Origin: UBA7985 sp965658725
GTDB lineage: Bacteria; Pseudomonadota; Alphaproteobacteria; UBA7985
Direction: 5' to 3'
Assembly (NCBI GenBank): GCA_965658725.1
Contig: CBFHUI010000060.1
Span: 1 to 16,774, forward strand
Length of the DNA stretch: 16,774 nucleotides
This document shows, piece by piece, positions 1-8,277 of this stretch. Under the pieces are notes generated by a model. It saw only the letters and a program-made list of their open reading frames with translations, was not told the origin of the DNA and did not search any database. How positions within the stretch are numbered: position 1 is the first letter of the stretch; every line of letters starts with the position of its first letter. The translations under genes and the position numbers were made by a program.

Positions 1-2583
1 GCTTTCGAAAGCAGCGGCACACTCGTAAGCCAGCGTCTCCCGGTCCAGCGCATCACCGCCATCACCCTCGAGCCCCAGCAGAGCCGTGCACTGTGTGATC
101 AAGATATCGAAGAAAGCTTCGTTCTCGAGCCCGGCGGCTTCGAGTTCATTGATCCGCACGGTGAGCGTGCTGATTTGACTGCTCGCGTCTTGGGCAGCTT
201 GATCCTTAGCGATGATGTCTTCACGCAGTTCCTGAAGGACGACAACCAGCGAGTTATTCTCCTCACTCACCGCCGTGCTGGAATTGCGGGCGTCGGTGAG
301 CTCGCCATCGATTTGCGAGAGGATGACCCGCAACTCAGCAAGCTCACGCTCCAGCAGGCCTGAGCGGTCTTGCGCAGCGGCGAGGCCCTCCGTGCGCTGG
401 TCAAGCTCGATGCGAAGCGTGTCCATCGCGGCCGAGGCTTCTGTCGCAGCGGTCCGGTCCTGCGCTGCTTCCGCAGACAGAACATCCATCAAGGCCTGAA
501 GCTCGCGGTTCTTGGCGAGGAGTGTCTCCACGGTGTGGTCAAGCTTTGCGATCTCTTCGAGCAACAAGTCGCGGTCGGAAATCGCCTCGTCTCGCTGGTC
601 GGTCGCCGCGCCGAGATCCGTGCTGAGCGTTTCGATGTTCAGAGTCAGAGACTGGATCGTCGCGTCACGCTCGTCGATCACCAGCAGTGCCTGTTCCAGA
701 TCACGCTGAAGACCAGAGCGCTGGCTCTCCACGCTGTTGAAGTCCCCGGCCAGCGCCTGCAAGTCTTCGCCCTGCGCAGTCAGAGCTGTGGTCAAACGCA
801 GAATTTCGGCCAACCGGTCCTCGGCGAGCTTGGCCGCAGCATCCCTCTCGTCGGCGAGCAAGGACGCCCGGTCCGCCGCCCCGGCCAGCAGGGCCATGAG
901 TTCGTCGCGCTCAACCGTGACCGCATCGCGCTGCCCCAGCGCGGCGTTCAACTGCCCGCGCAGGCCGGTGTTGGTGTCGTTGGCATCGCGCAGATTGCCG
1001 CGCAGTGCCGCCACCTGCGCCTTTAACGCATCGACTTCGCCCTGCAAGCCTGAGGTATCGCTTGGGATGATCTGAATGGTCTGCTCACGCGATACCATGG
1101 CCATCAAGCCCCGGTTCGCCCGCACGCTGGCGAGACCCGGTCCGGCCTCGGCGTTGCTCGCCACGGCATCAGCCCAGCTGTAGCCCTCGCCCGCGTTGCT
1201 TTCATAGGTCGATGCGGTCAGTGCGAGGCCGTCGATCATGCGTTGAACCGCCTTATCTGCGCTTGCTTTACCAGCCAGCGCTGCATCGCGGTCAGCGCGC
1301 AGCGTGTTCATGTCAGCCCGCGCAGCATTCAGTTGGCCGCGCACGCGGTCGAGCTCGGCCAGAAGAGCCGAGTCTTGCGCATTTCCGGCTGGTTCACAGG
1401 CGTCCATCTGGTCAAAAGGACAGCCCAGCGCGTCGAGCGTCGCCTTCGCGGCGTTCAAGTCCGCAAGGACTTGGGGGTCTGGTTCGATCTTGGTCACGGT
1501 GACTTCGCGGACCACCACCTCGGGCTCGGTCGACTCCAGCGCGTTGATCCGGTCTTGCGCCTGCGCCAGCTCTCGTTCACAGCGCTGAACCGCGGCATCC
1601 AGAGCGACGATGCGGTCTTGCAATTGACGGATGATCAAGCGCGCTTCTTCCAGCTCGGCTTCAAGCGCTGCCGTGTCCACGCCTTGGGATTGCGCACGCG
1701 CGAGCGCTGCTTTCAGCGCTTTGATCTGCTCATTAGCGTCATCAAGCTCGCCAAAGACCATGAGCAGGTCGGCGTCCAGTTGGCGGCGCAGGTTTTCGAG
1801 GTCGTCCCGCTCCTGCTTCATCGCGGCAAGTTCTGCCGTCAGCCGCCCGATTTCGTCCAGATAAGGCTGCACGTCTATGGGCTCAGGTGCGGCTGCGCGG
1901 CTGAGCAAGCGGGCATAACTTTCGATGGTTGGCAGGTTGTCCGATGGCAGCAAGGCCCCGCCCGTCCCAGCCGGTACGCAGGCAAGCTGATTCAGAAGGT
2001 TGGGGTTCACGTCGATCGCGAGAATATCCACCGATACCCCTCGCTCATTAAGCAGCGGGACCAACTCACAAATATCACGGTCACAGGCGTCCACGCCGTC
2101 CGTCACCATGACAATGGACCCAGACTCCATGTCAGCAGGCAGCGTTTCCAGCGCAACTTCGATCGAGCGATACAGCGGCGAGCCAATGCGCGACTGCACG
2201 CCCGGTGCGGGCTCGGCGGGCTCAATGGTCTGGATCGCGGCGATGGTGGCGTTGACGCTATCCGCGCCAAACGGATGGATCAGAGGAATGGTGTCACACT
2301 CGTTCACGCGATCATTGCCAAAGCTGACCAGCGATGCCCGCCCCTGCTGCAGCGGGCCGGGTGCGAGTTGCAGCATGGCATCGCGCGCGACATCCATGCG
2401 CCGGCGGCCCTCGACCTCACCCAGCATCGAGCGAGAGGCGTCCATGATAAAGGCAACCGGCGTATCCGGGCCTTTAAAGGCGGCATCCTGCGCCGCAGCG
2501 CCTTGCAGGGACATGAGTGAAGCCAGCGCGGCACCTACCGCAGTGACCCCAAGGGCAAACCGACGAACCAGTGTCCGCACCAT
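1..2583 (-). CDS. Exported VWA-domain protein with long coiled coil (3' end beyond window)
   Basis: I read this frame base by base from the ATG at 2583 to the left edge and found no stop, so at least 861 codons are present and the C-terminus is missing. Residues 1-31 form a signal peptide (basic VRRF, hydrophobic stretch, AAAQD cleavage region, no lipobox), so the protein probably acts in the periplasm. Residues about 42-220 form a von Willebrand A domain with the metal-site motif D48-A-S-R-S and a later T161-D-G. From about residue 240 the chain is a heptad-rich coiled coil with many E/Q-R-D triplets. It is interrupted by a segment with C388 and C396 and by a non-coil, Gly/Ala/Ser-rich stretch at 442-500. 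Near the left edge it becomes more globular, with two more cysteines. GGGAG sits just upstream of the ATG. Exported VWA proteins usually bind partners through the metal site; the partner here is unknown. VWA assignment is firm, role unknown. Confidence 0.9.
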   Translation of the reverse strand, partial: MVRTLVRRFALGVTAVGAALASLMSLQGAAAQDAAFKGPDTPVAFIMDASRSMLGEVEGRRRMDVARDAMLQLAPGPLQQGRASLVSFGNDRVNECDTIPLIHPFGADSVNATIAAIQTIEPAEPAPGVQSRIGSPLYRSIEVALETLPADMESGSIVMVTDGVDACDRDICELVPLLNERGVSVDILAIDVNPNLLNQLACVPAGTGGALLPSDNLPTIESYARLLSRAAAPEPIDVQPYLDEIGRLTAELAAMKQERDDLENLRRQLDADLLMVFGELDDANEQIKALKAALARAQSQGVDTAALEAELEEARLIIRQLQDRIVALDAAVQRCERELAQAQDRINALESTEPEVVVREVTVTKIEPDPQVLADLNAAKATLDALGCPFDQMDACEPAGNAQDSALLAELDRVRGQLNAARADMNTLRADRDAALAGKASADKAVQRMIDGLALTASTYESNAGEGYSWADAVASNAEAGPGLASVRANRGLMAMVSREQTIQIIPSDTSGLQGEVDALKAQVAALRGNLRDANDTNTGLRGQLNAALGQRDAVTVERDELMALLAGAADRASLLADERDAAAKLAEDRLAEILRLTTALTAQGEDLQALAGDFNSVESQRSGLQRDLEQALLVIDERDATIQSLTLNIETLSTDLGAATDQRDEAISDRDLLLEEIAKLDHTVETLLAKNRELQALMDVLSAEAAQDRTAATEASAAMDTLRIELDQRTEGLAAAQDRSGLLERELAELRVILSQIDGELTDARNSSTAVSEENNSLVVVLQELREDIIAKDQAAQDASSQISTLTVRINELEAAGLENEAFFDILITQCTALLGLEGDGGDALDRETLAYECAAAFES

Positions 2584-2761
2584 AAATAACTCCCAAACAA
2601 CGCCGACGGATCCGCTCAAACCCCGAAAATGCGGCACGGCCAGTTCAGTGCTCCCCGAGCACAAAAACATCACTGACGGCACAAAACCGACAGCTTGCAA
2701 TATAAGTCGTTATAACACGCCTTGGTCGGAATGGTGAGAAAATGTTTAACTTTAGACAAGA
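2584..2761 (-). promoter_or_regulatory. Leader/promoter region of the VWA gene
   Basis: This is the 178-base gap between the kinase stop and the VWA start, both on the minus strand. It is clearly more AT-rich than its surroundings at 2690-2765, with several -10-like hexamers (for example TTATAA at 2710-2715), but I see no convincing -35/-10 pair. A perfect short hairpin lies at 2648-2662. No GC stem followed by a U-run after the kinase stop was found, so it is open whether the VWA gene is read from metK or from its own promoter. Confidence 0.3.
2648..2662 (-). repeat. Perfect 6-bp hairpin in the VWA gene leader
   Basis: GTGCTC (2648-2653) and GAGCAC (2657-2662) are perfect inverted repeats around a three-base loop. 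On the minus strand a run of five T precedes rather than follows the stem, so it does not fit an intrinsic terminator for the upstream kinase; on the plus strand it is followed by A residues. It may be an RNA hairpin in the leader or a small operator. Confidence 0.4.
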
Positions 2762-3777
2762 TTATGGGGCTGTTACTGCCGCCAGATCTTCTTTCTCCAA
2801 CCGCGCACCGACGCGTTGGATGACCGCCGCCGCCGCGCGCGAGCCATAGCGCCCGCACGTGGCCAGGTCGAGGCCTTGGGTGAAGGCATACAAGAAGCCC
2901 GCAGCATAGAGATCACCCGCCCCTGTGGTGTCCACCCGCTTGACCACTTCGACCACGGGAATACGGATGCTGTCCTGCCCCGGCACGAGCACTTCCGAGC
3001 CCTCATAGCCGCGGGTCAAGGCCGTCATCTTCACGTTTGCGCCCTGCACCGCCTGGCGCGCAGCGTCCAGATCGCGGGTCTCGAACAGACTCATCAACTC
3101 GTCCTCATTGGCAAAGATGATGTCGATGGTGCCGGTCTCGATCAAGTCGAGGAACTCTGCCCGCCAGCGATCCACACAGAACGGATCGGACAGCGACAGC
3201 GCCGTCAGCCGCCCGTTGCGGTGCGCGATATCAGCGGCGAGGCGGAAGGCGTCCTTGGCTTCAGGCTGATCCCAGAGATAACCCTCCATATAGGTCACAG
3301 CTGAACCGCCAATCAGGGCTTCATCGATGTCGCGCGGAGCAAGTTGGGTGCTGGCTCCTAGAAAGGTGTTCATGGTCCGCTGACCATCGGGCGTAACGAA
3401 AATCAGACTGCGCGCGGTTGCCGGTCCATCGGTGCTGAACGGCACCTCAAAATGCACACCCGTGCGGCTCAAGCTTTGCTTGAAGGCCTGCCCCAGCGCG
3501 TCGTCCTTGACCTTGCCCACGTAAGCCGAGCGTGCGCCCAGTCCCGCCAGACCGACCGCCGTGTTCCCAGCCGAACCGCCGGATTCCATCAGCCGGTCCT
3601 CGGCCATGACCGCGGTCAGCACTTCGGCGCGGGCTTCGTCGATGAGGGTCATGGTGCCCTTGTTCAGCGACTGCGCGTCAATCACGCTCTCCGGCGCCTG
3701 CCACAGCACATCGATGATGGCGTTGCCCATGGACGTGACGTCAAAAGTCGCCGTTTCCGGCTTGCCGCGGTCTTGCA

Positions 3778-3778
<1 letters not shown>
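2762..3778 (-). CDS. PfkB-family carbohydrate kinase, probable adenosine kinase
   Basis: A 338-residue ribokinase-fold (PfkB) kinase of normal length. The N-terminal glycine signature GGSAGNTA is at residues 67-74. The C-terminal signature D283-T-T-G-A-G-D289 carries the anion hole and the catalytic aspartate D289. The family phosphorylates sugars or nucleosides with ATP. Adenosine is the favoured substrate by inference: the gene lies directly behind metK, and adenosine kinase removes the adenosine released when S-adenosylhomocysteine is hydrolysed after methyl transfer. Its ATG shares one base with the metK stop (TGATG), and only a weak ribosome binding site precedes it, so translation is probably coupled to metK. 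A fructokinase- or ribokinase-like specificity remains possible; family 0.97, adenosine about 0.7. Confidence 0.88.
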
Positions 3779-4938
<1,160 letters not shown>

Positions 4939-4943
4939 GCTTT

Positions 4944-4951
4944 CCCCTTCC
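4944..4951 (-). promoter_or_regulatory. Ribosome binding site fixing the metK start
   Basis: On the minus strand this reads GGAAGGGG, five bases before the ATG at 4938. It lies inside the extended reading frame that would begin at the TTG at 4956, so it supports the shorter, conserved N-terminus. Confidence 0.75.
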
Positions 4952-5000
4952 CGCAAAAGCGAAACGAACCGCCGCGTTACACCATGCCAAGGGGTTCAGT

Positions 5001-5126
5001 TCAACTCGTTACAGGGGTGGAGTCCCAACTCGGTCCGCATTTAGAGCGACGATGTTGCATTTTCATGAAGTTTGACCGCCCAGCCAGCAGCGCCAGCTTG
5101 CAGAAGTCTCTCCCTCTGCACTCCAT
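5001..5126 (-). CDS. Possible 41-residue small ORF upstream of metK
   Basis: ATG at 5126 to TGA at 5001-5003. A GGAGGG site lies about seven bases before the ATG, as good as those of the real genes nearby. The peptide is basic, with cysteines at positions 3, 9 and 30 and methionines at 1, 21 and 23. It ends 62 bases before the metK start. It has two AGA arginine codons early on, unusual for this GC-rich DNA, and no recognisable domain. It could be a leader peptide tied to sulfur amino acid supply, or chance. I cannot tell from one sequence. Confidence 0.2.
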   Translation of the reverse strand: MECRGRDFCKLALLAGRSNFMKMQHRRSKCGPSWDSTPVTS

Positions 5127-5193
5127 AAGCAAGCCCTCCCGCGACGGCCAAAGCGCGCGCCTCAATGACCGATTCAGCCCGCTTGCAACGCCC

Positions 5194-5964
5194 CTAGTAG
5201 CGAGCTGGATAGGCGCGGGTTTCCTTGCAGGTCAAATCAGCCTGACGCACCCAGCCGTACTGCACCCCGCTCTCGCCCATGGGGGTATAGGACACCCGCC
5301 AGTGACCCTGATGAAAGCCGCGCACATCCACGGTGCGTTTGCCACCGCCAACCTTCGCGACCGATACCGTCGCGCGGTGGGAAGCGACGTTGTAGACCTT
5401 GACCGGCTTGCCACTGGCCGAGCGGGCGCACACGCAGTCGAAGGGCTTCAAACCGGTGCGCACAACCGGCGCAGGCTTGGGTCGCGTGATCACAATGGGC
5501 TTGGGTGCCGGGGCGTAGACCGGAGCCGCAACGGGAACGGCCAAAGGTTGAGGTTCGACGATGAAATACTGCGCTGTCGGCTCAACCGAGAGGGTTGGCA
5601 CTCCGGCTGGCATGGGCGCAGGCATGGGAACCGAGGCTGCGTGGATCGGGCCGGTGTAAACCGTTGTCGCGGGCAGCACGGTCGTCGAGACGTGCCGGTA
5701 TTCCGTGGTCGTCTCGATCGGATAGTTGGCGATCACCGTGCGCTTGCCAACGGTCGCTGGATAGGGTGCGGGCGTCGCTGGCATGGCCTGATAACCCATG
5801 CCCGGCTCGATGACTTCAATGGGGTAATTGGCGATGACCATGCGACGGTGGTCATAACCGCTGCCATCATCCTGCGACGACGCAGGATGGGCGAGTGCGC
5901 GGCTGGAAAACATCATGCCTACGCCGACGGCGAAGCCGACCAGCAGTACCCTTAAAACCATCAT
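5194..5964 (-). CDS. Secreted proline-rich protein with C-terminal SH3-like region
   Basis: A 256-residue protein I do not recognise by name. Residues 1-25 are a signal peptide (hydrophobic core, then SSRALA before HPAS), placing it in the periplasm or envelope. Residues 26-170 are low-complexity, rich in Pro, Ala, Val and Thr, and carry a duplicated motif, VIANYPIE, at 43-50 and 77-84. Residues about 180-245 contain a Cys pair at 177/179 and a compact beta-rich stretch (VYNVASHRATVSVAK, then VDVRGFHQGHWRVSY and YGWVRQADL) resembling bacterial SH3-like domains, which often bind the cell wall. A further Cys is at 246. Two ATG codons stand in tandem at 5964 and 5961; GAGGA just upstream fits the second slightly better. 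It is the last gene before a divergent region and may be monocistronic. Gene real; SH3 assignment moderate; role unknown. Confidence 0.82.
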   Translation of the reverse strand: MMVLRVLLVGFAVGVGMMFSSRALAHPASSQDDGSGYDHRRMVIANYPIEVIEPGMGYQAMPATPAPYPATVGKRTVIANYPIETTTEYRHVSTTVLPATTVYTGPIHAASVPMPAPMPAGVPTLSVEPTAQYFIVEPQPLAVPVAAPVYAPAPKPIVITRPKPAPVVRTGLKPFDCVCARSASGKPVKVYNVASHRATVSVAKVGGGKRTVDVRGFHQGHWRVSYTPMGESGVQYGWVRQADLTCKETRAYPARY

Positions 5965-6393
5965 CGTTCCTCACCGAAAAACTTCCGCACCGCTGGATTG
6001 GGCTCTCTGACCCTGCGCTCTTGGCTGCTGTCCTGTGCGGTGGAAGCGGTTTTTTTGTTGTTGCTGGTTTCTGGCCTACGCTTCAACGTCTTATAATAGA
6101 ACAAACAATTCCTGTTTAACCTAATTTTAGCAATTGGACTGGCGGATGTGCACCACTTTCGTCACATAATCCACAACCTCGCCCCATTAAGCGCAGATTG
6201 ACCAACGGCTGACCCTCGCCAACCGCTGCCTTTGGTCATTGGCAATGGCACCTGAGGCAAGCCCCCATAACCACCCCCTACTTTCAAGTTGCATCCCGCT
6301 TGCCCACCAGTGCACTCTGATCCGGACAAAGCGCAGATACAGCCGTGGAGGAGCTGCTGTGTCAGGTGCGCGGTTTAGAGGGAGAAAGCCAGC
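5965..6393. promoter_or_regulatory. Divergent intergenic region (429 bases)
   Basis: The region separates the minus-strand SH3-like gene from the plus-strand ligase and must hold the promoters of both. An AT-rich block at 6090-6135 contains TATAAT on the plus strand (6092-6097) and TATTAT on the minus strand (6098-6093), but neither has a clear -35 at proper distance. A TTGACC at 6198-6203 has no good -10. A run of seven T is at 6050-6056. An imperfect stem (5982-5993 with 6037-6046, two-base bulge, 43-base loop) could form in the SH3-like gene leader. I found no credible gene here. Confidence 0.4.
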
Positions 6394-8139
6394 ATGTCGT
6401 CACAGCCGGAGTACAATCGCTTCGTATCCACCCTGCCGAGCATGCTCACGCTGCATCAGCGGATGGAAGCCATGACCCGCGACGATCCGGCCTTTGAACT
6501 CGCCCGCGAAGACATCGGCGGGCGGGGTGACATGACCGTTTTTGCCCGCGCCCCCCAGACCCTCCCTGACTGGTTCGCGCGCGCCGATGCCTTTCCCGGC
6601 CGCCCGTTTCTTGTGCTGGGGGAGCAGACCGACACCTACGCCGAGGCCCGTGCAGAAGCCAACTGGCTCGCCCGAGGACTGCAGACCGACTACGACATCC
6701 GTCCCGGCGACCGAATCAGCCTGTGCGCCCGCAACTCGCCCGAATGGGTGATCGCCTTTATGGCCATTCAACTCTGTGGCGGGGTCGCGGTGCTGCTCAA
6801 TTCCCTGTGGACGGCAGACGAGCTGGCCTATGGGCTGGAAGACAGCGGTTCCAAGCTGCTGCTCTGCGATGGAGAGCGCGCGGGGCTGGCTGCGCCTGCG
6901 TGCGAGGCTCTGGGCATCGCGCAGCTGTGCCTGCGCCACCGCTTTGAACCTTCACCAGAGTATCAGGCGCTGATCACCGCCTTCCGCGGTCAACCCGCCC
7001 TGCCCTCGCATCGCGGCGCTGACGATGCCGCGACTATTCTCTACACGAGCGGCTCGACCGGGTACCCAAAAGGCGTTCTCAGCTCGCACCGTGGCGTGAT
7101 TTCTTCGCTGTATTCTTGGGCGCTGATGGCGCGGGCGATCGGTGCGTTGATGACGGAGTTGCCGGTCTTCAAGGACGGTCAGGAAGTGATCCTGCTGCCC
7201 GTGCCACTGTTCCACGTTACAGGATGTCATGCCTCCATGCTCGGCTGCTTTGGAACAGGGCGCAAGCTGGTAATGATGGACAAGTGGGACGCAGAAGTCT
7301 CCTTGCAGCTCATCGAAGAGCACGGCGTGACACACTTCCTCGGCGTGCCCACACAGTCGTTTGAGATCCTCCGGCACCCCAAGCGCACGCACTATAACCT
7401 CGCCACCCTGGTTGAAGTCGCTGGCGGCGGCTCGGCGCGGCCCGCCGAACACGTTGGCGCGCTGCATGAAGCCTTCGAACACGCCACGCCGCGCATCGGC
7501 TACGGCCTGACCGAGACCAACGCGCTCGGTGCGATCAACGGGGGGCCTTCCTACCTGCTCAAGCCCGGCAGCACGGGCCCTGTTACCGGGCCGGTGATGG
7601 AACTGGCCGTGCACGCGGACGAAGGTGACGTGGACCTGCCGACCGGCGAAGTGGGCCGGGTGTGTTTCCGGGGTCCGTCGATCATGATGGAGTACTTCAA
7701 CCGCCCTGAAGACACCGCCAAGGCCGTCAGCCCGCGCGGCTGGTTCGACAGTGGTGATCTTGGCTACATCGACGAAGACGGCTTCCTGTTCCTCGTTGAT
7801 CGGGCCAAGGACATCATCGTGCGTGGCGGAGAGAATATCTCCTGCCTCGAAGTCGAAGCCTGCATCCACGCCCATCCTGAAGTGCGCGACGTGACAGTTT
7901 TCGGTTTGCCGGACGAGCGACTGGGGGAGACAGTAGCGGCCATGGTCTACCTGCGCCCCGAGAGCACGGGCGCGAGCGCCGAGGATATCCAAACCTACGC
8001 TGCGCAAAGCCTGGCACGCTTCAAAATCCCTGCTGAAATCCTGTTCTCCAACACTCCGCTACCGCGCGGTGCGACGGAGAAGATTGACAAGAAGACGGTC
8101 AAGGCTGGGGTGCTCGAAGCCCGCGGGATCAGCGGCTAG
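6394..8139 (+). CDS. Class I adenylate-forming acyl-CoA ligase
   Basis: A 581-residue AMP-dependent synthetase/ligase that activates a carboxylic acid through an acyl-adenylate to its CoA thioester. Core motifs are present in order: YTSGSTGYPKG phosphate loop at 217-227, YGLTETN at 370-376, GWFDSGDLG at 449-457 and KDIIVRGGENIS at 472-483. The C-terminal A10 motif is ATEKIDKK, with the catalytic lysine at 563; the residue before it is Glu where Gly is common (GK in most relatives). A site GGGAGAA precedes the ATG at 6394. The acyl-CoA dehydrogenase starts 138 bases downstream on the same strand, so the two probably serve one acid degradation route. The sequence alone does not define the acid; a medium-chain, branched, aromatic or methylthio acid are all possible. 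Confidence 0.93.
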   Translation: MSSQPEYNRFVSTLPSMLTLHQRMEAMTRDDPAFELAREDIGGRGDMTVFARAPQTLPDWFARADAFPGRPFLVLGEQTDTYAEARAEANWLARGLQTDYDIRPGDRISLCARNSPEWVIAFMAIQLCGGVAVLLNSLWTADELAYGLEDSGSKLLLCDGERAGLAAPACEALGIAQLCLRHRFEPSPEYQALITAFRGQPALPSHRGADDAATILYTSGSTGYPKGVLSSHRGVISSLYSWALMARAIGALMTELPVFKDGQEVILLPVPLFHVTGCHASMLGCFGTGRKLVMMDKWDAEVSLQLIEEHGVTHFLGVPTQSFEILRHPKRTHYNLATLVEVAGGGSARPAEHVGALHEAFEHATPRIGYGLTETNALGAINGGPSYLLKPGSTGPVTGPVMELAVHADEGDVDLPTGEVGRVCFRGPSIMMEYFNRPEDTAKAVSPRGWFDSGDLGYIDEDGFLFLVDRAKDIIVRGGENISCLEVEACIHAHPEVRDVTVFGLPDERLGETVAAMVYLRPESTGASAEDIQTYAAQSLARFKIPAEILFSNTPLPRGATEKIDKKTVKAGVLEARGISG

Positions 8140-8277
8140 GATTACTTCCCCTGACCGCCATGGTAACAGCCAGCCCCCGCCTGCGGCTTTTGCTTGCCTT
8201 GACCCCCTGACCCAGTCCAAGCACGTTCCGGAAAACGGCGCAGGACTGACTGCGCGGGGACTGAGGAGACAAGACCG
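8140..8277 (+). promoter_or_regulatory. Gap between ligase and dehydrogenase genes
   Basis: A 138-base gap on the coding strand. A weak, bulged stem with AGCC...GGCT arms followed by TTTTGCTT lies near 8169-8200, too imperfect for me to call a terminator. A GAGGAG site lies nine bases before the dehydrogenase GTG. The gap leaves open either readthrough from the ligase or a separate promoter; I favour co-transcription on function only. Confidence 0.25.

Larger units (their letters stand above)
4939..5193 (-). promoter_or_regulatory. metK upstream region
   Basis: The 255-base gap between the SH3-like gene stop and the metK start, both on the minus strand. It contains a 24-base-spaced direct repeat CAACTCG (5002-5008 and 5026-5032, plus-strand sense), an AT-richer patch around 5041-5070 with a -10-like TCTAAAT on the minus strand, and a 41-codon ORF at 5001-5126. 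No intrinsic terminator for the SH3-like gene is clear. The sequence does not show the hallmarks I know for SAM-II or SAM/SAH riboswitches. Confidence 0.35.

Noticed and set aside
2648..2662. Hairpin as an intrinsic terminator for the kinase gene
   Set aside because: The T-run is on the wrong side of the stem for either strand.
1243..2737. Long plus-strand ORFs (for example 1243-2520, 2000-2737) opposite the VWA gene
   Set aside because: The minus strand carries an unbroken 861-codon frame with a signal peptide and VWA motifs. The plus ORFs have no recognisable domain and are expected in GC-rich DNA.
4939..5193. SAM riboswitch upstream of metK
   Set aside because: Known alphaproteobacterial classes (SAM-II, SAM/SAH) have signatures that I cannot match here. 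A covariance-model scan of this interval would be decisive.
5895..6475. Short plus-strand ORFs at 5895-6119 and 6239-6475
   Set aside because: They overlap the SH3-like gene start or the ligase start, lack good ribosome sites and have no domain. The hydrophobic tail of the first is not enough.
6400..8007. Minus-strand ORFs of 179 and 351 codons opposite the ligase
   Set aside because: Both lie within the ligase, whose motifs are complete, and have no recognisable domain.
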